Assembly: GCA_003523185.1 (NCBI GenBank)
Contig: DPGN01000031.1
Location: forward strand, 32,034 to 54,964
Origin: Halieaceae bacterium
GTDB taxonomy: Bacteria; Pseudomonadota; Gammaproteobacteria; Pseudomonadales; Halieaceae
Direction: 5' to 3'
DNA length: 22,931 nucleotides
This document shows, in pieces, positions 14,923 to 22,820 of this stretch (positions are counted from its first letter, which is position 1; each line of letters opens with the position of its first letter). The notes below the pieces were generated by a model. That model did no database searches. It was not told the DNA's origin and worked only from the letters and a program-made list of their open reading frames with translations. Position numbers and translations under genes: made by a program.

Positions 14923-17531
14923 TCTTCTGTCTCGTTGCTACCGCTATCCGAGCCTTCGTCTGTCACGGCAGGTTGGCCAGGTTCTGCCGCGTCGTCCTCA
15001 GCGATTCGGCTAACGCTCACCAGCGCTTCACCGTCCCGGGTTCGGATGACTCTGACACCCTGCGTGTTTCGGCCTAACAGACTCACTTCATCGACGCGTG
15101 TCCGAACGGCTGTACCCTGATTGGAGATCAGCATCATTTCGTCGCCGTCCCAAACTTGAACCGCACCCACAAGCGAACCATTGCGTGCTGATGTGGACAT
15201 GGCGATAACGCCCTTGCCACCGCGACCCTTAGCTGGGAATTCCGCATTCTCGGTGCGCTTACCGTACCCATTTTCTGTGACAGTCAGAATACGACCGCCC
15301 TCTTTGGGTACAATGAGCGAGATAAGTTTGTGACTAGCGGCAAGGTTGATACCCCGGACACCTCTCGCGGTACGTCCCATGGCTCTGACCTGACCTTCAT
15401 TGAAGCGCGTAGCCTTACCTTCGGTCGAAAACAGCATAATGTCGCTATTACCGTCCGTGATGGCTGTGCCGACCAGCACGTCATCTTCGTCCAGCTCAAT
15501 CGCTCGCAAGCCAACACTTCGCTGACGCGAGAACTGAGTGGCCGCTGTTTTCTTCACGGTGCCATTCGCCGTCGCCATAAAGATGAACTGGTTCTCGTCA
15601 TACCCGTCGATGGGCAAGATGGACGTGATGCGCTCCTCTTCGTCGAGCGGCAGCAAGTTCACCATCGGGCGACCTCGCGAGTTTCGACTGGCCAGCGGGA
15701 TATGGAACACTTTTAGCCAATACACCTTACCGAGGTTCGAGAAACACAGTACCGTCGCGTGAGTGCTGGCAATCAACAAGTGCTCGACGAAGTCCTCATC
15801 TTTCACCGCAGTCGCACTTCGACCAGTACCCCCACGACGTTGCGCCTGATAGTCGGTCAGGGACTGTGTTTTTGCGTACCCTTGGTGCGAGATTGTGACG
15901 ACACGATCTTCTTCGGTAATCAAGTCTTCAACGGTCAGATCGTGCGCAGAATCGGTAATTTCAGTGAGACGATCATCGCCAAAGTCCTCTACAATCTCCT
16001 CGAGTTCCTCTCGAATGACGGACCTCAATCGATCGGGGTCACCTAGAATCTCCAGAAGGTCTGCAATTTCAGCAACCTTCTCAGCGTACTCTTGGAGTAA
16101 CTTCTCGTGCTCCAGGCCCGTGAGTCGATTGAGTCGCAGCTCTAGGATGGCCTGCGCCTGTGCGGGCGACAGGTGGTATTTGCCGTCGATCAGGCCGTAG
16201 TCGCCTTCAAGGTCATCGGGCCTGCAGGCAGAATCACCGGCGCGCTCAAGCATGGCGCTGACATCGCCCGGCAGCCAGGCGGCAGACACCAATCGGTCCC
16301 GCGCATCCGCTGCGGTCGGCGATGTTTTTATCAGCTCAATAATTTCATCGATATTCGCAAGCGCAACAGCCAAGCCTTCTAGCACATGGCCTCGCTCGCG
16401 CGCCTTGCGGAGCAGGAACAGTGTACGGCGTGTAACAACCTCACGTCGGTGACGAATAAAGGACTCAATGATCTCCTTGAGATTGAGAACCTTAGGCTGC
16501 CCGTCGACCAAAGCCACCATGTTGATGCCAACCACCGACTGCAACTGCGTCTGTGCGTACAGGTTATTCAGTACAACGTCGCCAACTTCGCCTCGGCGCA
16601 ACTCGATAACAACCCGCAATCCGTCTTTGTCGGATTCATCGCGGAGTTCGGTAATGCCCTCGATCTTCTTCTCTTTAACCAGCTCGGCAATGCGCTCGAG
16701 CAAACGCGCCTTGTTCAGCTGGTAAGGGATCTCGTGGATGATGATCGTGTCCTTGCCCTTAGATTCATCCGTCACCACTTCTGCTTTTGCTCGGACGTAG
16801 ATACGCCCTCGACCCGTTCGGTATGCCTGAATAATCCCTGCTCTGCCCGTGATAATGGCCGCAGTGGGGAAATCCGGTCCGGGAATGTAACGAATGAGCT
16901 CTTCGATACTGATCTCAGGGTTATCAAGCAGAGCCAAACAGCCAGCGACAACCTCACGCATATTGTGTGGCGGAATATTGGTCGCCATACCAACAGCAAT
17001 ACCCGCAGAGCCGTTGATCAGAAGGTTGGGAACTCGCGTTGGCAAGACGACAGGGATGTGCTCAGTGCCGTCATAGTTTTCCGCAAAATCAACGGTTTCT
17101 TTTTCAAGGTCGGCCAGCAGCGAGTGCGCCAGCTTGGTCATTCTGATCTCGGTGTACCGCATCGCTGCAGCAGAGTCGCCATCGATGGAACCAAAATTAC
17201 CCTGGCCGTCTACCAGCGGATAACGAAGGGAGAATGTTTGCGCCATACGAACGATGGTGTCGTAAACCGCAGAATCACCGTGCGGGTGGTACTTACCAAT
17301 CACGTCACCAACGACGCGAGCGGACTTCTTATACGCCTTGTTCCAATCGTTATTCAGTTCGTTCATAGCGAACAAGACACGACGGTGAACGGGCTTCAAG
17401 CCATCTCGGACATCGGGCAATGCGCGTCCGACAATAACGCTCATCGCGTAATCCATGTAGGATTGCTTGAGCTCGTCCTCGATATTTATGGGGAGTACTT
17501 CTTGCGCTAAATCTTGCTGCTGATCTGACAT
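14919..17531 (-). CDS. gyrA: DNA gyrase subunit A
   Basis: GyrA is the DNA-cutting subunit of gyrase (A2B2), which introduces negative supercoils. The 870-residue protein has the breakage-reunion domain with catalytic Tyr126 (AAMRYTE) and quinolone-pocket residues Ser87 and Asp91 in HPHGDSAVYD, matching E. coli Ser83/Asp87. This is the susceptible-type sequence. The coiled-coil tower and gate fill about 360-500. The C-terminal beta-pinwheel opens with the GyrA box QRRGGTG (564-570), needed for DNA wrapping, and ends in an acidic Ser/Glu-rich tail. It heads the long minus-strand series; serC overlaps its end by 4 nt. The leader contains a 7-bp hairpin and an A-rich stretch next to the start codon. 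Confidence 0.98.
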   Translation of the reverse strand: MSDQQQDLAQEVLPINIEDELKQSYMDYAMSVIVGRALPDVRDGLKPVHRRVLFAMNELNNDWNKAYKKSARVVGDVIGKYHPHGDSAVYDTIVRMAQTFSLRYPLVDGQGNFGSIDGDSAAAMRYTEIRMTKLAHSLLADLEKETVDFAENYDGTEHIPVVLPTRVPNLLINGSAGIAVGMATNIPPHNMREVVAGCLALLDNPEISIEELIRYIPGPDFPTAAIITGRAGIIQAYRTGRGRIYVRAKAEVVTDESKGKDTIIIHEIPYQLNKARLLERIAELVKEKKIEGITELRDESDKDGLRVVIELRRGEVGDVVLNNLYAQTQLQSVVGINMVALVDGQPKVLNLKEIIESFIRHRREVVTRRTLFLLRKARERGHVLEGLAVALANIDEIIELIKTSPTAADARDRLVSAAWLPGDVSAMLERAGDSACRPDDLEGDYGLIDGKYHLSPAQAQAILELRLNRLTGLEHEKLLQEYAEKVAEIADLLEILGDPDRLRSVIREELEEIVEDFGDDRLTEITDSAHDLTVEDLITEEDRVVTISHQGYAKTQSLTDYQAQRRGGTGRSATAVKDEDFVEHLLIASTHATVLCFSNLGKVYWLKVFHIPLASRNSRGRPMVNLLPLDEEERITSILPIDGYDENQFIFMATANGTVKKTAATQFSRQRSVGLRAIELDEDDVLVGTAITDGNSDIMLFSTEGKATRFNEGQVRAMGRTARGVRGINLAASHKLISLIVPKEGGRILTVTENGYGKRTENAEFPAKGRGGKGVIAMSTSARNGSLVGAVQVWDGDEMMLISNQGTAVRTRVDEVSLLGRNTQGVRVIRTRDGEALVSVSRIAEDDAAEPGQPAVTDEGSDSGSNETEE

Positions 17532-17549
17532 CCGGTGATCTTTTTTTTA

Positions 17550-17568
17550 TTGGCGGGCACGCCGCCAA
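17550..17568 (-). promoter_or_regulatory. GC-rich hairpin in the gyrA 5' leader
   Basis: Perfect 7-bp arms TTGGCGG (17550-17556) and CCGCCAA (17562-17568) enclose a 5-nt loop, ending 18 nt upstream of the gyrA ATG. In the gyrA direction the hairpin is followed by an A-run (TAAAAAAAAG), not a T-run, so it is not a terminator. It could be a leader structure affecting translation or a protein-binding dyad. No function is shown. Confidence 0.4.
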
Positions 17569-17606
17569 AACTCTGCAGTTTGTAAGGTGCAAATACTATC
17601 AAATTC

Positions 17607-17620
17607 AGCCTGTTAAGGCT
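17607..17620. repeat. Short inverted repeat AGCCT-GTTA-AGGCT in the gyrA/amidohydrolase divergent gap
   Basis: Perfect 5-bp arms with a 4-bp loop lie near the middle of the 126-bp gap between two divergent genes (17532-17657). Promoters for both must lie here or nearby, but I find no convincing -35/-10 pair on either strand. It may be a small operator or may be chance. Confidence 0.25.
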
Positions 17621-17657
17621 ACTTTTAGCAGTGCGGAAAAGTGGAAACTTACGATTT

Positions 17658-18968
17658 ATGACATCAGCTAATTTTGCGGTTCACGCAGACGCAATCATCA
17701 CCGTCTCGGGGCCTGAAAATGTCCTGAAATCTCATAGCATTGTTGTGAAGCACGGACTGATCAACGCGTTAATGCCGCATACGCAGGCGCGCGCCTTGAT
17801 GGACATAGATCATGTCGAACTTCCGGGTCATGTGCTCATGCCTGGCCTTGTGAACGCGCACGGCCATGCGGGCATGACATTACTGCGCGGCGATGCCGAT
17901 GACATGTCGCTGGCATCGTGGTTGAACGACAAAATATGGCCACTGGAAGCCCGCTGGGTGTCTCCCGAATTCGTTCGCGACGGCACGGACATTGCGGCGG
18001 CCGAAATGTTACTCAGCGGCATCACAACGACCAGTGACATGTATTTCTTCCCTGATATGGCAGCTCAGAGCCTGCGCGCTGCCGGCATGCGAACCCAGCT
18101 TGTGTTTCCAGTCATGAATATTGAGACTGCCTGGGCAACAAACGCCGAGGAGTATTTCGAAAAAGGATTGGCGCTGCGGGATTATTTCAGGAATGACGAT
18201 CTTGTGGACATTGGCTTTGGCCCTCACTCGACCTACACCGTAGATGAGTCACTCCTCTCCCGAACGGCCATGCTGGCGAACGAGCTTGATGCTGCCATCC
18301 AAATCCATCTCCACGAGACGGCGGCCGAGGTGTTGGCGCACGTCGAGGCAACAGGCGAACGCCCCATCGATTTGTTAGCACGCATAGGTTTATTGGGGCC
18401 GCGAACACAGTGTGTCCATATGACAGCTCTCGGGTCACAGGATATAGAGACCGTGGCGGCCCACGGTGCACACGTCGTGCACTGCCCGCGCTCCAACATG
18501 AAACTCGCGTCGGGTGCCTGCCCTGTCTCGAAACTACGAGATGCCGGCATCAACATCGCGCTTGGTACGGATGGTGCGGCCAGTAATAATCGACTGAATG
18601 GCTTTGCAGAGATGCAGGCAGCAGCCTTACTGGCAAAATTAGAGAGCGGCGACCCGGCAGCGCTATCGGCCAGCGAGGCTATCCGAATGGCCACGCTTGA
18701 TGGCGCGCGCGCCCTTGGGCTGGACCCTATCACTGGCAGTCTCGAGGCGGGCAAATCCGCTGACTTTATTGCCATCGACATGAGCGGCGTTCACATGGCG
18801 CCCAACCACCAGATTGAATCCAACATTGTCTACGCTGCATCTGGAACCGAAGTCACTCATAGTTGGATCGCTGGCAAAAACGCAGTGGAAAATGGACAAT
18901 TGCAAAGCCTAGACAGCGATGAATTGAGGCGCAAAGCCGCCGACTGGCGCGCTAAACTCTCCGCCTAA
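17658..18968 (+). CDS. mtaD: TRZ/ATZ-family amidohydrolase, probable 5'-methylthioadenosine (MTA)/SAH deaminase
   Basis: This 436-residue metal-dependent hydrolase of the cytosine-deaminase-like amidohydrolase superfamily has the expected metal ligands: HGH (His68, His70), IHLHE (His217/His219, Glu220), CVH (His254) and GTDG (Asp305). The Pseudomonas aeruginosa orthologue at this position (PA3170, next to ubiG) is reported to deaminate methylthioadenosine to methylthioinosine, so MTA deaminase is the best guess. SAH or another aminopurine could be the substrate. Start: the frame reaches a GTG at 17631, but ATG at 17658 begins the conserved strand and has GGAAA about 10 nt upstream. It is divergent from gyrA and 45 bp before ubiG. 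The mtnA gene that lies between gyrA and this gene in Pseudomonas is absent. Confidence 0.85.
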   Translation: MTSANFAVHADAIITVSGPENVLKSHSIVVKHGLINALMPHTQARALMDIDHVELPGHVLMPGLVNAHGHAGMTLLRGDADDMSLASWLNDKIWPLEARWVSPEFVRDGTDIAAAEMLLSGITTTSDMYFFPDMAAQSLRAAGMRTQLVFPVMNIETAWATNAEEYFEKGLALRDYFRNDDLVDIGFGPHSTYTVDESLLSRTAMLANELDAAIQIHLHETAAEVLAHVEATGERPIDLLARIGLLGPRTQCVHMTALGSQDIETVAAHGAHVVHCPRSNMKLASGACPVSKLRDAGINIALGTDGAASNNRLNGFAEMQAAALLAKLESGDPAALSASEAIRMATLDGARALGLDPITGSLEAGKSADFIAIDMSGVHMAPNHQIESNIVYAASGTEVTHSWIAGKNAVENGQLQSLDSDELRRKAADWRAKLSA

Positions 18969-18982
18969 TCCTGACGTATATG

Positions 18983-18996
18983 CAGGCAGCCGCCTG
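18983..18996 (+). repeat. Small hairpin between the amidohydrolase gene and ubiG
   Basis: CAGGC (18983-18987) and GCCTG (18992-18996) can pair around a 4-nt loop in the 45-bp gap. There is no T-run after it, so it is at most a weak attenuator or an RNA end-protecting stem. Confidence 0.25.
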
Positions 18997-19013
18997 ATTG
19001 AGATGACTAAATC

Positions 19014-19721
19014 ATGACTTACAGCAATGTAGACCCAGACGAAATTGCAAAATTTGAGGCGCTGGCGTCTCGATGGTGGGATGAAAATAGCGAATTCAAA
19101 CCATTGCACGACATCAACCCGCTACGAGCCAGCTGGATCGACCAGTTGAGTGAAGTACGGGGTAAGAAGCTGATCGATGTGGGCTGTGGTGGCGGATTGC
19201 TGAGCGAGGCTATGGCGCACCGCGGTGCAACCGTTACCGGCATTGATATGGGCGAGGCGCCACTCTCTGTGGCAAAAATTCATTTGCTCGAGTCAAAGCT
19301 AGATATTGAGTACTGCAAAACCACGGCTGAAACCATTGCCGAGGAGCGCCCTGCTACCTACGACGTCGTGACCTGCCTTGAAATGCTCGAGCATGTGCCA
19401 GACCCGTCAAAAGTCATTCAGGCCTGCGCTGACATGGCTAAGCCCGGAGCCGATCTGTACTTTTCAACCATCAATCGCAACCCAAAGGCTTGGCTTTTTG
19501 CCATCGTGGGGGCGGAGTACGTACTCAATTTGCTTCCCAAGGGCACCCATGAATACGACAAGCTCATCAAACCATCGGAGCTTGCTCGGTGGGCGCGCGC
19601 CGCGGGTCTAACCGTCGAGGCGATGATTGGGCTGACCTACAACCCCATCACCAAACATTACCGACTCGTCGAGGGCGATGTGTCCGTGAATTACATGATT
19701 CGAGCGAGTAAGGCCGCGTGA
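19014..19721 (+). CDS. ubiG: Ubiquinone biosynthesis O-methyltransferase
   Basis: UbiG performs both O-methylations of the ubiquinone head group using S-adenosylmethionine. The 235-residue protein has the SAM-binding motif LIDVGCGGG (53-61), followed by VTGIDMG (75-80, the ribose-binding acid). Motif II is in YDVVTCLEMLEHVPDP. The membrane-facing region is typical of UbiG: YFSTINRNPKAWLFAIVGAEY and LPKGTHEYDKLIKPSEL. The opening NVDPDEIAKFEALASRWWD is also characteristic. mupP overlaps its end by 4 nt, the same order as in Pseudomonas (ubiG-mupP-yciK), so the genes are co-translated. Its ribosome-binding site is not obvious. Confidence 0.97.
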   Translation: MTYSNVDPDEIAKFEALASRWWDENSEFKPLHDINPLRASWIDQLSEVRGKKLIDVGCGGGLLSEAMAHRGATVTGIDMGEAPLSVAKIHLLESKLDIEYCKTTAETIAEERPATYDVVTCLEMLEHVPDPSKVIQACADMAKPGADLYFSTINRNPKAWLFAIVGAEYVLNLLPKGTHEYDKLIKPSELARWARAAGLTVEAMIGLTYNPITKHYRLVEGDVSVNYMIRASKAA

Positions 19722-20389
19722 GTCAGCGCGTCTTCGACGCCTTCGTTTTCGATCTGGATGGGACACTGGTCGATACAGCCAGCGAGCTCATCGCGGCCTA
19801 TCAGAAGCTCTGCATCGAGCTCGGCGGCGGCGAGAAGCCCTTCGATGATGCCCGAAAATTAATCTCCCACGGCTCAGGGCGTCTTGTCACGGAAGCGACA
19901 GGTATCGAGGAAGGTGACCCCCGATGGGAGCCGTATCGCCAGCAATACCTCGATTGGTACGAGGAACTACTGGGCTCAACTGCCCAACCCTACGATGGGT
20001 TGGTGGCGGTTTTAAAAGCGGCTCATAGTGCGGGTAAGAAATGGGGTGTAGTGACAAACAAATTTCGCCGCTTTGCCGAGCCGCTAATGAATGAGATGCC
20101 GTTCGAGCCCTCGGCAGGCGTGCTCGTTACTCCCTGCGATGTCACCCATGCCAAGCCCCATCCAGAACCGGTCCTGCTCGCTGCATCCCAGCTGAATGTG
20201 TCGCCCGAGGCGATGGTCTACGTTGGCGATCACATTCGGGATATCGCATCAGGCAATGCTGCGGGGTGCTTCACCGTCGCGGTGAAATACGGCTACATCG
20301 AAGATCACGATAATCCAGAGCAGTGGGGAGCCGACCTCTGTATTGATTCACCACAAGCGCTCTGTCAATGGATAAGGAATCAACTGTAA
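19718..20389 (+). CDS. mupP: HAD-family phosphatase, MupP (N-acetylmuramic acid 6-phosphate phosphatase)/phosphoglycolate phosphatase-like
   Basis: This 223-residue haloacid-dehalogenase hydrolase has motif I FDLDGTLVDT (nucleophile Asp12, acid Asp14), motif II VVTNK, the motif III lysine in HAKPHPEP and motif IV YVGDHIRDI. Genes at this ubiG-adjacent position were long called gph. In Pseudomonas the product is MupP, which dephosphorylates MurNAc-6-phosphate in the anhydro-MurNAc peptidoglycan-recycling route. I assign MupP from synteny; phosphoglycolate phosphatase remains an alternative. The start is GTG at 19718, overlapping the ubiG stop (GTGA). Its stop overlaps the yciK start by one base. 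No other recycling gene is visible in the window. Confidence 0.85.
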   Translation: MSQRVFDAFVFDLDGTLVDTASELIAAYQKLCIELGGGEKPFDDARKLISHGSGRLVTEATGIEEGDPRWEPYRQQYLDWYEELLGSTAQPYDGLVAVLKAAHSAGKKWGVVTNKFRRFAEPLMNEMPFEPSAGVLVTPCDVTHAKPHPEPVLLAASQLNVSPEAMVYVGDHIRDIASGNAAGCFTVAVKYGYIEDHDNPEQWGADLCIDSPQALCQWIRNQL

Positions 20390-21141
20390 TGCCTACCGCT
20401 CCCAGTGAATGGTCTCCCTCGCAAACCGAGTTATCGGGAAAAACCATTTTGGTCACCGGTGCGTCAGAGGGTATCGGCCGTGCCGCCAGTCTTGCCTACG
20501 CGTGCCACGGCGCGGAAGTGCTACTCCTCAGTCGCAACGAGGAACGATTGGAAGCCCTTTACGACGAGATCGTGGCCTTGGGTGCGCCTGAGCCTGCACT
20601 ACTCCCCATGGATCTAGCTAAAGCGACCCACGACGACTTTGTTGCGCTCGTGGGCTCTCTGAGCGAGGCGTTACCTAAATTGGATGGTTTGCTGCATAAC
20701 GCCAGTCTGCTCGGCGATCGAAAACCCATTGCCCAGACCCGAGCTGCAACGTGGCACGATGTGATGCAAGTGAATGTCAACGCAGGCTTCATGCTCACAC
20801 AGACCCTGCTACCTCTCCTCGATCAAGCGCCTTCAGCATCCATTGTTTTCACCAGCTCAGGTGTCGGTAGAACCGGACGAGCTTACTGGGGAAGCTACGC
20901 CGTATCGAAGTTTGCAACGGAAGGCTTGATGCAAGTCCTTGCTGATGAGCTTGGCGCCACATCAACCATTCGCGTTAACAGCCTTAACCCTGGCGCCGTC
21001 AACACTGCCATGCGGCGCTCTGCTTATCCCGCTGAGCCGCCGACAACCAACCCTAGTCCAGAAGATATTATCCATGAGTGGGTGTACCTCATGAGTGATG
21101 CGAGTGCGCAGCTAAACGGGGAAGCGCTGAGTGCTCAGTAG
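20389..21141 (+). CDS. yciK: YciK-family short-chain dehydrogenase/oxidoreductase
   Basis: This 250-residue SDR protein has the cofactor motif TGASEGIG (23-30), the HNAS stretch (103-106, equivalent to NNAG), a serine at FTSSGVG (about 156-157) and the catalytic Tyr170-x3-Lys174 (YAVSK). It ends VYLMSDASAQLNGEALSAQ, as YciK proteins do. The substrate of YciK is not established. Start: the frame opens earlier (ATG 20368), but ATG at 20389 overlaps the mupP stop (TAATG), has AAGGA about 10 nt upstream and gives the family N-terminus. It closes the ubiG-mupP-yciK unit and converges with rluB. The 106-bp gap has inverted repeats but no T-run terminator. Confidence 0.93.
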   Translation: MPTAPSEWSPSQTELSGKTILVTGASEGIGRAASLAYACHGAEVLLLSRNEERLEALYDEIVALGAPEPALLPMDLAKATHDDFVALVGSLSEALPKLDGLLHNASLLGDRKPIAQTRAATWHDVMQVNVNAGFMLTQTLLPLLDQAPSASIVFTSSGVGRTGRAYWGSYAVSKFATEGLMQVLADELGATSTIRVNSLNPGAVNTAMRRSAYPAEPPTTNPSPEDIIHEWVYLMSDASAQLNGEALSAQ

Positions 21142-21183
21142 CCTCTCCTCTGGTAAAGAGTAAGGTTTGATTCAGATCTGCGT

Positions 21184-21203
21184 GTGCTAACGATCAACAG
21201 CAC
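21184..21203. repeat. Inverted repeat in the yciK/rluB convergent gap
   Basis: GTGCT (21184-21188) and AGCAC (21199-21203) are perfect 5-bp arms around a 10-nt loop, and two more AGCAC copies follow within 25 bp. The gap between the convergent genes (21142-21247) must hold both transcript ends, but neither direction shows a stem followed by a T-run. Any terminator is weak or factor-dependent. Confidence 0.25.
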
Positions 21204-21247
21204 CTATTTGCGAGTAGCACGCATCAGCACCCGCCCGTCGCACATTG

Positions 21248-22156
21248 TTATTGGGATTTGCGTTCTTGCTTATTTCTCTTAGCGATGTGCTTACCACTCT
21301 TCTTCGATTGGCGCTCACGCTTGTCAGCCAACTTCTTTGAGGGTTGGTAGATGGGCTTAGGCTCCATTTGGGCCATGGTGTATACCACATCAGCATCGCG
21401 CTGCTTCAACTCCATCCACTGCCCTTTTTTGAGCTTCGAGGGAATAAAAACATCGCCGTAGCGAACACGCTTGAGCCGAGATACGGTCGTCCCTTGCGAC
21501 TCCCAGAGGCGACGTACCTCGCGATTACGTCCCTCCGATAACACGACATAAAAGAAGCGGTTGATGCCCTCATTGTCACTACCACCCTCTTGAATATCGG
21601 TAAAACGTGCCGGACCGTCATCCAACTCAACGCCCGACTTCAAGCGATTCAGCATCGCGTCATCAACGCGACCCATGACACGAACAAGGTACTCTCGCTC
21701 GACACGCGTCGACGGGTGCATCAGCGCATTGGCCAGCTCACCATCGGTTGTCATTAGCAAGAGCCCAGACGTGTTGTAATCGAGACGCCCCACAGACACC
21801 CAACGCCCGGATTTTAAGTGAGGTAAACCGTCGAAGACCGTTGCTCGCCCCTCGGGGTCCTTACGCGAGCAGACCTCTCCCACCGGCTTGTGGTAAAGCA
21901 AAATTCGGTTGTCCAAGAGCTGATCATTAGCGACGGGGCGTCCTTTGAACTTGATCTTGTCGCCCGCGACGACCCGATCACCCAGCTTTGCGGTCTTGCC
22001 GTTCACCGTAATGTCGCCCGCCTGAATGCTCTCCTCGAGTTTTCGCCGCGACCCAAGCCCCATGCGCGCGAGCACCTTCTGAAGTTTCTCTCCATCAGGT
22101 TTGACCGCCACGTCACCCACGATCAATTTTTCGGTCTGTGTGTCTGACTTGCTCAT
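21248..22156 (-). CDS. rluB: 23S rRNA pseudouridine synthase, RluB type (Psi2605)
   Basis: The 302-residue protein has an N-terminal S4 RNA-binding domain (about 23-70, KLQKVLARMGLGSRRKLEESI). The RsuA-family catalytic domain follows with GRLDYNTSGLLL (123-134) and catalytic Asp126. It ends in a strongly basic Lys/Arg-rich tail (about 274-302) typical of RluB and likely to contact rRNA. Within the RsuA family, RluB is favoured over RluE/RluF/RsuA by the tail and by its linkage to scpA-scpB. It overlaps scpB by 4 nt (ATGA), so translation is coupled. Confidence 0.94.
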   Translation of the reverse strand: MSKSDTQTEKLIVGDVAVKPDGEKLQKVLARMGLGSRRKLEESIQAGDITVNGKTAKLGDRVVAGDKIKFKGRPVANDQLLDNRILLYHKPVGEVCSRKDPEGRATVFDGLPHLKSGRWVSVGRLDYNTSGLLLMTTDGELANALMHPSTRVEREYLVRVMGRVDDAMLNRLKSGVELDDGPARFTDIQEGGSDNEGINRFFYVVLSEGRNREVRRLWESQGTTVSRLKRVRYGDVFIPSKLKKGQWMELKQRDADVVYTMAQMEPKPIYQPSKKLADKRERQSKKSGKHIAKRNKQERKSQ

Positions 22157-22812
22157 CCTGAATCAACGGCCTCTTCGTCCTGCACAGAATCGACCGCAAT
22201 ACCCTTAGATTCAGCGACTTGGGGTTCATTCTCTTCGCCACGCGAGTCATGAAACTCCTCAAGAGGCAGTGCACTCGTCATGGTTTCAAGATCTTTAACA
22301 TCCGCCAAAGGCGGCAACTGGTCCAGCGACTTTAGATTGAAGTAATCCAGAAACTCTCGGGTTGTGGCATACATCGCTGGTTTGCCGGGCACGTCGCGGT
22401 GGCCCACCACTTTCACCCACTCGCGCTCAAGCAAGCTCCTCATGATATTGCTCGATACCGCAACACCACGAATGTCCTCAATTTCACCCCGTGTGATTGG
22501 CTGACGGTAAGCAATCAATGACAAGGTCTCGAGCAAAGCGCGCGAGTAACGAACAGGACGTTCTACCCACAGTTTGCTGACCCATGGCGATAGGTTTTGT
22601 CGCACCTGGAAACGAAAACCACTGGCTACCTCAGCCAGTTCAAAGCCACGCCCATCGCATCGCTCAGCCACTTCAGCAAGCGCCTCCGTGATATCCACAG
22701 TCGACGGTCGATCGAGTTCATCAAAAAGCTGCGCCAACTGCTTCTTGGACAAAGGCTCTCCGGCTGCCAGCAACGCGCCTTCGATAATTTCAACTAAATC
22801 GTGATCACCCAT
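22153..22812 (-). CDS. scpB: Segregation and condensation protein B
   Basis: ScpB, with ScpA and SMC, forms the bacterial condensin complex that compacts and segregates chromosomes. The 219-residue protein has two winged-helix domains. The family signatures are ERPVRYSRALLETLSLIAYRQP-like helix residues (84-105) followed by ITRGEIEDIRGV (106-117), and PGKPAMYATT (142-151). The C-terminal tail after about 185 is acidic and probably disordered. AAGGGG lies 5 nt before the ATG. It starts 8 nt after the scpA stop and overlaps rluB by 4 nt. Confidence 0.95.
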   Translation of the reverse strand: MGDHDLVEIIEGALLAAGEPLSKKQLAQLFDELDRPSTVDITEALAEVAERCDGRGFELAEVASGFRFQVRQNLSPWVSKLWVERPVRYSRALLETLSLIAYRQPITRGEIEDIRGVAVSSNIMRSLLEREWVKVVGHRDVPGKPAMYATTREFLDYFNLKSLDQLPPLADVKDLETMTSALPLEEFHDSRGEENEPQVAESKGIAVDSVQDEEAVDSG

Positions 22813-22820
22813 AGTCCCCT

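Noticed and set aside
16386..17510. 374-codon plus-strand open frame opposite gyrA
   Set aside because: It lies wholly antisense to the highly conserved gyrA coding region. Its translation has no recognisable motif or ribosome-binding site, and long antisense frames are common opposite biased-codon genes.
14919..17531. Quinolone-resistance substitution in gyrA
   Set aside because: The pocket residues Ser87 and Asp91 are the susceptible-type residues.
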